Shown in pieces: positions 41,661-52,899 of a DNA stretch of 64,000 bases. Source of the DNA: Nematopogon swammerdamellus (Eukaryota > Arthropoda > Insecta > Lepidoptera > Adelidae); contig OX336338.1 in NCBI GenBank assembly GCA_946902875.1, positions 7,493,971-7,557,970 of the forward strand, read 5' to 3'. The first letter of the stretch is position 1. Every line of letters begins with the position of its first letter. The position numbers and the translations under genes were made by a program. The notes below the pieces were generated by a model. It had not been told where the DNA came from, searched no databases, and worked only from the letters and a program-made list of their open reading frames with translations.

Positions 41661-42339
41661 TTTAAACGCAGCTTCTCATCGAATTGACCGCATCCAGCAA
41701 CAGAGAGAACGAGTCCAGATGATAAGTACCTACCCGGCTCAATACTATATCTAGAATGTCCTAATTCGCTAACATGATACACCACTCCATATTTGTCTTA
41801 TGCACACATTGTTCAATACTGACTCTAGCCACCTCTATCTCTATCTCGTATCGTATATACAGCTCATAAAACACTCAAAAGCCATTCAGTTGAATGAGAT
41901 GAGACTCACCGTAGCGCAGGGACGGGTTTTCTATAAGCGGTGTTGGCAACTCAGAAACACCATTCGACCGAAATAGATTCTAGTATCTATCGATAGGTAG
42001 GTACGTAATAACCACATCAAATAATATTGAAAACCAGCTATTTATTTAATTGGGGTCATTCATATTTAGATCAATATTTACATTAGTACGTAATACGTGT
42101 GTTAACTGCAATAAGTACTTAGTTCCTTCCACCGAGCCATGCAGCTCGAATCCGGCTCGAAGGACCAAATTATAGATAATACAGGGCGATGCGTGTGGGA
42201 AATGAAGTAAAATGCTTTCATGTTCTCTATAGAATATTTTAATTTATTGACATCGCCATGGAAAAAAAAGGAAGAGCGAAAAAGCATAGACAACAAAAAT
42301 ACCATTTAAGTTTCTAATGGCCAGTGCGCAAATTATCCA

Positions 42340-42510
42340 GTGGGTCTTCGTGCCTTATTGTTGCTTGATAGTTATCTTGTCCTAATACTTTGCTAAACGC
42401 GGTGGTCGGTGTTGTGCTGTTATTTACAAGAGTACTTGCAGCAGTTGCAGCACAACTACTCTGCTTACCCCGATGGTCGGGATACAGCGTGTGGTATAAT
42501 GTAAGTACTT
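42340..42510 (-). repeat. Palindromic-core interspersed repeat, reversed
   Basis: TTAGTTATCTTGTCCTAATA-type block, TTTGCTAAACGCGGTGGTCG, CTGCTTACCCCGATGGTCGG. Same family as 11735. Confidence 0.6.
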
Positions 42511-42684
42511 TATTCATAGTATTTTTAGTTAGAGCTAGCACAGCAAAGGTTGCCTGTCAGGTAATTTGTTAACACTTTCGAGCTACTTTTTATTTATATA
42601 CCGTAAGCCCGCTTCTATTAATTTTTTTCCTCGGAGGTCGTAGCTATATCAGTGTGGAAGTAACATTTGAATTTAAATATTCAT

Positions 42685-43245
42685 ATGTTTCCCCCAAGTA
42701 TAGTCTCGGGTACTTCAAGATTCAAGAGAGACGTGAATAGGCACATTCGCAACCCCCTGGTATCTGGTATCTGCGAAGGAAAAGAGGTATTAGTCGTGAG
42801 ATTATCACACCGCAACCGGTCTTTTTTGCGCGGTAAACCGCGCGAGGCCTGCCGTCACTTTGTCCGCCCTAAGTTAGGGCGGTCGCAGTGACCGACTGCT
42901 GGCTAGGGGCGAGCGGCATCGAAGCCGCTACTGCTGCTGGCACGTTCTGCAGTCTCTCGACTGCTCCAGCTGCCTGTGGTGAGGAGAAAAGCGAACGAGT
43001 TGCGAATGTCAGTCGAACCGCCTGCTTGCTCGACATCGTCCCCGGCGCCCGCCCCGGGGCGATGGTGCTTGCTAGAAGGGACAAGTCCGCCAGTTCGATT
43101 ATCACAGCGAAGAAGAACTGGCAAGAAACTTCGCTGGGTCGTGTTCTGGTCGTTGGCGGTGGTGTCCGCGTACGAGCGAATGTCCACGGACGTCGTTAGA
43201 CACCATATGGGTGGCTCGGCGCCACATGTCGCGGTATCTATAAAA
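42685..43245 (+). mobile_element. CR1-like LINE tail split by a GC-rich insert
   Basis: Left part CAAGTATAGTCTCGGGTACT to CATTCGCAACCCC (to about 42757); right part GTCCGCGTACGAGCGAATGT to GCGCCACATGTCGCGG (from about 43163). In every other copy these parts are contiguous. Confidence 0.6.
42758..43162. other. 405-bp GC-rich insert of unknown origin
   Basis: It interrupts the LINE tail. It has a hairpin GTCACTTTGTCCGCCCTAAG / TTAGGGCGGTCGCAGTGAC at 42855-42891 and an open frame from 42888 (MTDCWLGASGIEAATAAGTF...) of 103 codons on the plus strand plus one of 94 codons on the minus. Neither resembles a known family. It could be a captured genic fragment. Confidence 0.4.
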
Positions 43246-44537
43246 ATAAGTGACTAATAAAGTGACTTGCAGTGCAGTCCGTGGACATTGAGACGTGTGA
43301 GTGAGAGATAGCAAAACGTATAGGACGGACGTCAGACATACAATGCGAACGTCACACGCAGAGCCAAATAAACCACAACAAGAACAAGCAAGACTGACGA
43401 AATACTATGTGGACTGACTGGCCGATATAAATTAAACGATAACGAAACCGAAGAAGGAATACCCGCCGCCCCTCCGTTCGCCACATCTGACGCAATTGAC
43501 GAGCGACACAAAAAAACAATTCCTCATCTCAAAAACATTCGACGACACGAGACGACGACTGGAAGATTTTAATCCAGCTGCCCTTGATTATTGTGATTTA
43601 AGTAAGCGTCCCAAACAGTAATTCTCCTAGTAATTTTCCTTATCGTCGAGACGAGACGGAAGTTAACTTTCTCCATACAAAATCGTCTTTCGACATCTAT
43701 GTTTTTTACCCCCCTAACTAAACCTTGTCCGATTTTTACAATTCTTTTTTTGTTTTAATAAGGACAGTCGAATCTACGTTCCTGTCTTTTAATTTTTTTA
43801 ATATCTAAAGTGATGAGCTGACTGATGATGACTCAATAAAGCTTAATGAACTTCATGACATCAAAAAATTAAAAATTCAAATTTTTTCGTTCGAAATACA
43901 AATTTTTGATTCGGTGTTGTAAGTTACGAGAGCCTTTGCAGCACAACGCCGATTACTCTGCTCGCCCCGATTGTTGGAATACAGCGTGTATACATATTAC
44001 AGCGTGTATGAATATTTCGTTTCTCTCGTAGTTTTCCATACTAAACGTGTTTACATCACGACAATTTCTTTAATTACAGTGGCACTCCGCTCGGCTGCAT
44101 GTCCAGATTCCAGGCAGACTGGTACCTATGTATATACAACTTATACCTAGGTAGGTACATTCATTAGCGAGAGTACTTCACGTGCACGACCAATTTGTAT
44201 GAACTTTCAAGTAATTTTCTGGTACCTACGTGCAAAACATGTTTCGTGCACTTCCTCGTTATGAGGGCCGTTACCTACCATTTAGGTTTATGGAACGTGA
44301 GTGTCACAATATGACAACAACGCGATGAAGGATGGATTAACACGTTGTCATTTTCTGTTCACCTGTAAACCGCAATCTAAATACTGTGCAACTACTTATA
44401 TAAACATCAAATCCAGAATCCAGACTTTAGTACAATTAACTATCGAAGTAGGTAAGTAAAAAAAAATTTTTTTTCTGTGTAATTTTTTTTCAAACTGTCA
44501 TGATGGATGCAGTCCGTTATAAAAGTTAAATTAAAAA

Positions 44538-44835
44538 TAAAAAAAATCCCCGACCCTTAAAATGTCAAAAACGACCGCTAATAAATTTCCGCGCAGCTCT
44601 GAATTTTTATATTTTATTTACTACAATGCCACAGATCGTAGCTCCCAAACGGGTGGACCGATTTGGATGCGGTTTTTATTAGGAAGCTTGTTTAATCTGG
44701 ATGTTTGTAATCAAGTAATTAAGTCATAAAAAAAATTAATTACCTTAAAAAGTAGACACACATCCACACACAAACACGTCAGACTTATAATAATAATAAC
44801 ACCCCTCCGTTTTTTTGCGTCGGGGTTAAAAATAA
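44538..44835 (+). repeat. Interspersed repeat ending GCGTCGGGGTTAAAA
   Basis: CCCCGACCCTTAAAATGTCA, GTAGCTCCCAAACGGGTGGA, TGGATGCGGTTTTTATTAGG, TTTTTTTGCGTCGGGGTTAA. A reversed copy lies at 61110-61470 and a piece at 8945-9060. Confidence 0.5.
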
Positions 44836-45393
44836 TTGCACATTAAATTGATTAAAATGTGTGTAGTAGGTAGTAAGTAAGAAAATGTTCAGTTCAACCG
44901 TCATCGCCCCAGCAGCCGTACCCACCCCGCTGGCTGCGTTGCCCCTCTCTATCTCGAGATGAGCCTGGTCGACAATATGCGTCTGTTCTAAAGGAACTAT
45001 TTCCTTTTAGACGAGTTGCGCGTTTTTTGACGGATTCTCAGTCATTGTATTCAAATACATCTCCCTGTAAAATTTTAATGGCCAAAACGAACTATTTCCT
45101 ATAGAAAATTACGAAAAGTGCCCTAATTTGTCTAGGCAAAAGGGCCTATTTCCAAATTTAGAACGTCTGTAACATCTAGTATTATACTCGTATTAAAATC
45201 ATGGCTCTACTGAAAATTCTGTTACAAAGGAAATAGTTCTTTTTGAACAAACTCTTCTCATATATCTTATATAATATCACTTTGTGGTTGTGGTCATCGC
45301 CGACCTCAGGTTTCCATTCTGATGACATGACGCGACGCGACAGAGAAACATACCCACAACACAAACCAATCGGTTACACAGCATGTCTCTTTC

Positions 45394-45558
45394 AGGGGGA
45401 ATCCGTCGAGTTTTATAATTTAATTTCAGGGGGAATCCGTCGAGTTTTATAATTTAATTTCAGGGGGAATCCGTCGAGTTTTATAATTTAATTTCAGGGG
45501 GAATCCGTCGAGTTTTATAATTTAATTTCAGGGGGAATCCGTCGAGTTTTATAATTTC
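45394..45558. repeat. Minisatellite, five copies of a 34-bp unit
   Basis: Unit starts AGGGGGAATCCGTCGAGTTT and continues TATAATTTAATTTC. Copies start at 45394, 45428, 45462, 45496 and 45530 with no difference until the last unit. Confidence 0.95.
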
Positions 45559-45732
45559 ATTATACCTACCATGACGCGGTCACCGCAGTTGTGTGTGGTA
45601 AAATTTCAAATAGCCATTTAAAAGGCAATGTAGTTAGTGAAAGCAAGCTTGTATCGAAGGGGGAGAAAAAGTGGGATATAAATTCTCCCCGGAAATTCAG
45701 ACACTGTGTCATACATAAAATTTTTTTTTTTT

Positions 45733-45870
45733 TATGGAAACTGACACGGTTTGCTATATCACCTACTACATCCGCGATAACAGCCCATAACACCTTGGTG
45801 AACTAGGTAGGTGCCATGTCACTACTTCCTTTCGGTCGTGCCGGCTACACTGAACTGAACGTGAGCGAAG
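45733..45870 (-). mobile_element. tRNA/5S SINE tail
   Basis: T-run, then ACACGGTTTGCTATATCACC, CATAACACCTTGGTGAACTA and GTGCCGGCTACACTGAACTG. Confidence 0.6.
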
Positions 45871-46954
45871 ATGAAAAAAGCTAATAAAAAATAAATTATG
45901 GTCTGATGTTAAATTGAAATTTTGACGTATGCCTTAAAAAACCGGCTCATCGAGGATTCCGTACCACCACGTAATCGGTTCGTTTTTATATTTGTTATTT
46001 TACTTTAAAGTTTGCACTATAATCACACAAAGTTTGACGCTTATATGTATAACGGTTTTTACGACAGTAAAAAAACATTAAAAAAGCACGTTTCTTGTAT
46101 ATTTTTTCCATATTTTTTTTACTTTTTGCTTTTTCTAACAAAAACAAAATCGTAATCTAGGTTCTTCTTGTTACTTACCTAGGAACAAAGAGATTTAAAT
46201 ATATTATATCTTTGCCTAGGAACCTAGGTAACTAGGCACGCAATGCCGTTCGAGACCAAAGTTTTTGTATGAAAATGATCCCAATGCCCACTCTATAACC
46301 TCAAGAAATCTCTTTGCATATTACAAAATATTATATAATACGTTATCGCACACGTAATATTTCTGTTTATTTTTCATATTCTTCAATATCTTGGCAAATT
46401 TCGTATGCCTATCTGATTTCTTTAAATAAGTTTCGTATAATCGAGAGTAAACTATGACAAAATACCTATTATGTTGTCAAGAAATTCTTTCAATTCCGTT
46501 CTTTGTTGAAAATACTTGAACATTATCGAGTATTCATTCTAAAGCGTTTAATGATCAATCATCATCATGAATGTGAAGTAGGAACGAGTGGGCACTACAC
46601 GGCCCCGTGTATCGCGGTCATGCTAATAAAAATGCGTGCACCTACTTTATATGAACTGGTACAAACCGGCGCGGCGGCTCCTGACCGACTGCCTACTTCA
46701 CTTACCCACTACGTGACATGTCAAGTCTGCTTGATAACGAGCGGTGGCAGAATAATCCAGAAACATTTTAATATACATACTTAAACTTACTTTATATCTC
46801 TCTCTTTATTTAAATTAAACAAAATAACCTAATACAATAAAATTAAACTAAAATTAAGAAATATGATAAAACTAAACTAAAATAACTTATAAACTAAACC
46901 TAAAAAAATTAAAAAAATAAAAATTAAACTTACTTAGATATTGAGTTCGCTTTT

Positions 46955-47070
46955 TGTCCTGAATGTTGCATGCATGGCATTCTCAAGCCCCGCATGCGAC
47001 CGAATGTCCATGGACGTCGTTAGATAGATTATGGGTGGCTCGGCGCCACATGTCGCGCTTACTATAAAAT
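46955..47070 (+). mobile_element. CR1-like LINE 3' tail
   Basis: GCATGGCATTCTCAAGCCCC, CGAATGTCCATGGACGTCGT, TGGCTCGGCGCCACATGTCG. Confidence 0.6.
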
Positions 47071-47649
47071 GCCAACTTTGGAACGGATTTAGGTAATTTT
47101 ACAATTTCATTTCGGAATTGTAGGTACTCGTATCATGTATGAATGAAAAAAAATTACAATTCACCTAAAAAATAGTGTTTTTTTTAATGTCATTATATAG
47201 GTATCTATCTTAATTTAGGTACCTATTTATAGGCATATGAGTTTTATGTATAGTTGAATAATTAACTAAATTCATTATGGTGTCTGTCACGCATGACTCA
47301 CGAGTGAGAAGGTAATGGAAAATAACGAGTCTTATATTAATCTCGATAAGGTTACCTATTATCAATAACCTGAGTGCCACTAATCTTTCGCAACTCATAG
47401 CACCCTTAGTATAAAACAGTAAAGTACAAACTCGAAAGCTCGTGAACTCAGGTGAACGCAAACCGAGGCGCAAACGAAGCAATTAAGCCGATCTATATTT
47501 TGTATGTCAACTGTAAACATTTCACACGGCGGGAAAACATCTGTCCGCGCATTTATCGATTTCCAAAATTCTTATTATTTATTATTTTTATTACCATATT
47601 TTATTTATTATTTACTTATAATTAATTTATTCAACTTTAACTATTACTG

Positions 47650-47890
47650 CATCTCTCCCCGTGAATGTCGTAAAAGCCGACTAAGCTAAGGGATAAGGAC
47701 AGGTTAGCGACCTCTCACCTTGGCACGGTCCTTTCTCCGAGTCATGCATCAGGTGGGTATTCGTGCCTTATAGTTATCTTGTCCTAATACTTTGCTAAAC
47801 GTGGTGGTCGGTGTTGTGCTGTGCAAGAGTGCTTGCAGTACAATACCGATTACTCAGCTTGCCCCGATTGTCGGGACACAGCTTGTGGTA
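47650..47890 (-). repeat. Composite palindromic-core repeat, reversed
   Basis: CTCTCCCCGTGAATGTCGTA, CTCACCTTGGCACGGTCCTT, CTTTGCTAAACGTGGTGGTC, TGCCCCGATTGTCGGGACAC. Gives the full order of the family on one strand. Confidence 0.6.
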
Positions 47891-48059
47891 TGTATGTATG
47901 TAACGATTGCTGTTTTTAAATTTACTCGGCTAATTGTAAAAATGTACATCGCAAGATGGCAAATACATGCATAAATTAAAGTGTACATTCACTTGTAAAC
48001 TGTACCTAGTGTTTCGAGCTTTCTTTCGGTAGATTACAAGAAAAACTGTTTTTCAAAAA

Positions 48060-48180
48060 GGGCGTGAAATGGCTCCTGTCAGGCCGGCATGGCATTCGCA
48101 ATCCCCGTGCATCACAGAATGTCCACGGGCATCACCTACTCGTAGGTGAAACGATGCCACATGTCGCGCTTTCCGAAAAA
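48060..48180 (+). mobile_element. CR1-like LINE 3' tail
   Basis: GGCTCCTGTCAGGCCGGCAT, GAATGTCCACGGGCATCACC, CGATGCCACATGTCGCGCTT. Confidence 0.55.
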
Positions 48181-48312
48181 AAGCTTTTTTTCAAAATTTC
48201 ATTATTAATTTGTGTTAACTCTGAACTTCGAAACAGGATTTGAAGAATTTCGTAAGTCTGAAATAGTTCGAATACTATTACGAAATAGGTTTGCAGTTCA
48301 GTTAGGTACCTA

Positions 48313-48740
48313 CATCATGCATGAATTATGGTACTACTTCATGCATGACATAAAGTCCTACATCATGCATGACATGGTCCTACATCCATCATACATGACA
48401 TAGGTACCTACATCATGCATGACATAGGTACCTACATCATGCATGACATAGGTACCTACATCATGCATGGCATGAGGCCCTACATCCATCATACATGACA
48501 TAGGTACCCACATCATACATGACATAGGTGCCAACATCATACATGACATAGGTACCTACATCATGCATGACATAGGTACCTACATCATGCATGACATAGG
48601 TACCTACATCATGCATAGCATGAGGCCCTACATCCATCATACATGACATAGGTACCCACATCATACATGACATAGGTGCCAACATCATACATGACATAGG
48701 TACCTACATCATGCATGACTTATGGTACATCATGTTTGAC
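48313..48740. repeat. 24-bp minisatellite with higher-order structure
   Basis: Basic unit ATCATGCATGACATAGGTAC plus CTAC. Variants with CATACATGAC or GAGGCCCTACATCC recur in a larger block of about 148 bp (CATCCATC at 48483 and 48631). The minus strand is open through it as an 8-residue repeat, which I read as a by-product of period 24. Confidence 0.9.
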
Positions 48741-48926
48741 ATAGGTACCCACAGAATGTACTGCAATCTAGCAACAATATTATCTCCAAGATAATACAAT
48801 TTCACTGCATTGTAATCCACCATTGTACCTACCTGTACTGCGGGGCTGTTGGCCTTTGATTGATTCAAGCTGATGACGTGTGCTACGCACGCGAGATCCA
48901 AGTGGATCCAACCCGCGGCATGTGTA

Positions 48927-49437
48927 CAGGGTGTTTCAGGGTAGGCTTGAAAAACTTCAGGAATAGAAAGTACCCATTATTAGAAGAAAAAAATCCTTAT
49001 CACTCAAATCGAAATTCCGTATTTTTGTTTTCATACAAAAATTTAAAATTGTAATAATAACGCGATGGACAGTGAGTATGGGGAGATTTGGCAATAGAGC
49101 TGTCTAGGTCTAGGGAGTGCAATGAACTGCAATGACCTTACTCCAGTCCCCTTATTCTTTTGATGTCATTAAAATTAAGGTGTGTGGAATTTACCTACAT
49201 GCAGTTCAATTCTACTAGTTAAGCATGCAAGTTAATCATTTTATTTTTATTTAATAAAGGCGGACGTTAACCGTCCACTAAATCTCGATGAAACTATTTT
49301 CACCAAAAAGTACTATAGAATGACAGGATTTCTGTGAGAATGACCAAATCTGGGAAAAAATTTCAGAGCTTTTCGTCTTCAAATATGAACCCCTTTCGAA
49401 CCTTGAAGTTAAGAAAACCCTATCCTGAAATAGCCTG
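48927..49437. mobile_element. TA-flanked MITE (copy 1), 511 bp
   Basis: Ends CAGGGTGTTTCAGGGTAG / CTATCCTGAAATAGCCTG, TA on both sides (48925-48926 and 49438-49439). Inner blocks TAAAGGCGGACGTTAACCGT, CTAGGTCTAGGGAGTGCAAT are shared, reversed, with 54974-55447. Confidence 0.7.
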
Positions 49438-49439
49438 TA

Positions 49440-51360
49440 TAGATGGAAATCTTCCTTTCTATCTACCCATTTAATGAACTGATAAATAAGGTTGACCTTG
49501 AACCTTGAAACGTCGAGACTTTACGAATATACCTAAACGAAATGTTTGATAAAAATACGCTAGTGATAAATACAGTTTATTGTCTGATAGCAACATCAGA
49601 GAACGCGTGCGTCACTTTTAAAAGGTCCCGCCTCGTGAAAAATCACTGACCGTTTCTCCCGGATGTTGATCACGAGCAGTTACTGCGGGTTCTACAGAAC
49701 CGAGTTTTATGGACTTCAGTGCATTTTCACAAAATATGTAGAGTTCCTACCTACATCTGCATGCTTACTTTAAATAGGTACCTACGGGAAAATATGATTT
49801 GAAAAAAAAAATCGGACAAGGGGGAAAGTGAAAGAGCGAGTTAGTTCTTATTTTATTTTAGTTTCATAAGCTTCGCGGAAATGCGCGCATCATATCAACG
49901 AAGACAACACGTTTTTCTAAAAATCTCATCACAGGATAGTAATGTGCGCTTTTAGAACCAAACATTTAATTATTAAACATTTAATACAAAATTGTATTTT
50001 AAAATCTTAGCAATTTTTTTTTATGGAAGCAGACACGGTTGTTGATGTTGTTTATATAGACACAACTACATACGTTACGAGTGTTACCTATTCGAAAGAT
50101 CACTTAGAATGTACGAGTTGTCTTTCATTGTTTCTCACGAGTGCGGCTTATAAATCACGTTTCATGTAAGCAGCTCACACGAGCCTAAATAGAGCACAGC
50201 GAGATACGTTCAATGAATAATTTTATCATTTAACACACACACACATACACATTGTATTATATGAACAGTAAATTTATGTAAACAGTATTCAAAGTTATCA
50301 TATCACAATGAGAATGAATGATAGAATACGTTCGCTTTGCATTGTAAATAACATTAAATAAACGTAATTTAGAAATGAAGGTAATAGTGGAAGTAGCGAT
50401 TTCACACTTGTTTCTCAGGTATCATTAATTAAGCGTCATTTCTTTATTTACATAAGTACTAGTAACGAATGAGGGAATGAAAGGTATCTAATATATATAT
50501 TATATCCATCAAATGGGTTTATAAGAGTATCTTTAGAGGTAATAATGCCTTGCGGGAGAATTGTATTGACAAGAGCTGTACTGTATGTAAGACGCGCGAC
50601 GCAGAGCTGGGCTGGGAGTTGGGACAAAGCGATCGAGGTACCTACACATACCTACATTCATTAAATTATCTCTAATGCTTATCTCTAACGTTTTCCAGTG
50701 TGGTTAGCCACTTGAGTGCTGACTGTCCATTCCATCCCTCATTTTTATAAATTGATTTATCATTCCAAATAATGTATATCAATATAAAATATCAACTGAT
50801 TGTGATTAGGTTTATCGGCAAATTACAGATATAGATGACATGCAACAGTCTAGTGATGAAGATGACACGCCAGGTACATATTAGTACCTACTCACTCCGC
50901 TGCGCTGGTGACGGAAAATACGGTGAAAATAATGTTGAAGAAAGAAATTGCCACCTTATGCACTGCAGAAAAGTGTTATACAAAAAGCAAAACAATGCAT
51001 TTGCTATACCTACGTACCTACTACGTGATAGTTAATTCAAGGAATCGGAGTTATCGGAACATATAACTTCTTCTGCGTCACACACACACACCCTCACACA
51101 TGAAGAACCAAAGAAAAATTTCTTCGAAACATGTAAGACATACACTCGCGTACAAAATGACGAAGAAATGTAACGTTCGATCGTTGGATGCTAAGTGAGC
51201 ACTAACCAATAAGTAATTAACTTTACGTGACGCGCCTACACGCAATTACGCTTATTTACGCTTATCAACGAAGCATCTTGACAAAATTTAAAAATTTTTA
51301 AATAATTGTAATTTCACCGCAAAAGTAGAAACAAAATAATCGAAAAGTAATTTGCCGCTT
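49440..51360. other. No gene recognised
   Basis: AT-rich sequence with a SINE tail piece at 50015-50045 (TATGGAAGCAGACACGGTTG) and CA runs near 50235 and 51080. Nothing coding is supported. Confidence 0.3.
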
Positions 51361-51629
51361 ATTTGGGTAGGGAGCTAGAGGTTGGGACTGGAGGCGCGGA
51401 AAAGCCTCCCTTCTCGGCCTTCACTACCTCCACCCTCTGCTCGCCCGCCCCTTCCCCTGCGGAGCTGCTCAATCCGTGGGGCAGCTCCGGTGGTCAACGC
51501 TTTCATTCTAATCACTCTTATAGTCTTTCTCGTGCTATCAATTTCCATACTGGCACGAACGGGCAAGATATGGTGTGTGACAAGCTATGCGGATCATGCG
51601 GTAGAAATATACAAGTGTATAAAGGTTAC

Positions 51630-51788
51630 CTGTTACACGCGCCTCGGCGACGACGACGCTTCACGAGCGGGAGAAGTTGAGGTGATCTGTTGACGCAACG
51701 CAGCGCGGCGCGACGCGAGCGAGTAATGCAAGTAGGGCACCGCAGCGCAGCACGGACGAGCTGAACCGCAGACCGTTGTCAATTGACT
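51630..51788 (-). other. Putative non-coding first exon, probably of GS
   Basis: From the predicted start at 51788 the minus strand runs 159 nt without a single ATG to a good donor, AACAG/GTAACC, with GT at 51629-51628. The next same-strand gene is GS, whose start-codon exon has a candidate acceptor at 28916-28917. This would make a 22.7-kb first intron. The link to GS is inference; the exon could belong to an unannotated non-coding RNA. Confidence 0.4.
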
Positions 51789-51819
51789 GATCGGAAGACG
51801 GGCGGACGAAACGTTTATA
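51786..51819 (-). promoter_or_regulatory. Minus-strand core promoter: TATA box plus initiator
   Basis: On the minus strand TATAAA covers 51819-51814 and the arthropod initiator TCAGT covers 51790-51786. The initiator A (51788) lies 31 nt after the first T of TATA, the canonical spacing. A partial downstream-element match, GCTCG, lies at +28 to +32. The block sits in a GC-rich island (about 51630-52010). Spacing and motif are seen; promoter activity is inferred. Confidence 0.55.
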
Positions 51820-52065
51820 TGCGCGCGCAGGCCGCGAGCGCGTGCGCGGTGGCGGTGGGAGAAGCGCACGTCACCGGTGTCGCCACCGCGGAGGCGACCA
51901 GCGCGAGATACTACAACCAGCACCGCGGTATCTTCCTCGTCTGCCGCCTCCTCCGCCGCCAGCCGCCAGCTCCACCGCGCACCGACACCGTGCCTTCACG
52001 ATTTACTCTTGCATGCATTCCGTGAGAGTATTGTAAAAGAAAATCTTCTGAAAAGACTTCGTAGG

Positions 52066-52395
52066 TACATTACCATCCCGCTGTAGCCCGACAATCGGGG
52101 TAAATAGAGCAATCGGTATTGTGCTGTAAGAATTTGGGTCAATTACAGCACAACACCGACCACCACGTTTCAAGAAATCGCTGTAAGACATACGTCAGTC
52201 TTTACCCCTCATCTAAATTACATAGGTAAGTATTGTGCTTTTTTCTGTAAAATGTTTATGAGGCAAGAAGGCGTTTCATCTATCTTTCTAACTATCGAGC
52301 AGCAATTAAGGCGTCTACGCCGTTAACTACTGTATGGGCTATGGGAGGACCGTGCCAAGGTGAGAGGTGGCTAGCCTGTCGTTTAACATGTCATT
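52066..52395 (+). repeat. Palindromic-core repeat in two pieces
   Basis: GACAATCGGGGTAAATAGAG, TTACAGCACAACACCGACCA (52066-52175) and GGACCGTGCCAAGGTGAGAG (52350-52390). Confidence 0.55.
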
Positions 52396-52899
52396 TAGAT
52401 CGGTATATACAGGCTGTTCGGCACATCGACCGACAAAATTTTTTGTAGGTATGTGGGGTCATTTGCAACGTTTTGACCCATGATACCTTTTGTCAGATGT
52501 CACGTGGTATCAAGATACAATTTTTGTTTCTTTATTTTTGAAAATTACTTACCAAAATCCACGCTTTAAACCCTTTTAACTTTTTTGTTCATTATTGTAT
52601 CAGCACAAAATTTTGAATTGTACGATGTATCCTCGTTCTAGCAAAAATATTATTTGATGAAGTTAATACCATGAAAAGGTCTTTTGACCTCCTAAAGTCC
52701 CGAGAACGAGTAAAAATATGACAGAATCTTAATTTCTTAATTCATTAAAAAAAAACCTACAGCAATTCATAGCTAATTTTCTTTTAAAAAGTTCGCTAAT
52801 TTACGCCCTTTCTAACGGTATACCATATGCCATACAAATAATTCACTATGTGGTCAAAATTAGAGATAATTTGCAACAGTCTAAACATTAACAATGGAG

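Larger units (their letters stand above)
51360..52030. promoter_or_regulatory. GC- and CpG-rich island around the minus-strand promoter
   Basis: The longest GC-rich block in the window, with many CG dinucleotides and no conserved protein. Open frames on both strands differ in frame and look like by-products of GC content. The TATA/initiator pair at 51786-51819 lies inside it; 51820-52010 would be upstream promoter sequence. Confidence 0.45.

Noticed and set aside
48358..48697. Minus-strand open frames coding a repeated octapeptide with MSCMM
   Set aside because: They follow from a 24-bp repeat (a multiple of 3) without stop codons; no other sign of coding.
51570..51680. A frame starting MVCDKLCGSCG that recalls the start of the zinc protein CRIPT
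   Set aside because: Only the first residues agree, there is no further match and the frame runs antisense through the ATG-free leader. Treated as chance.
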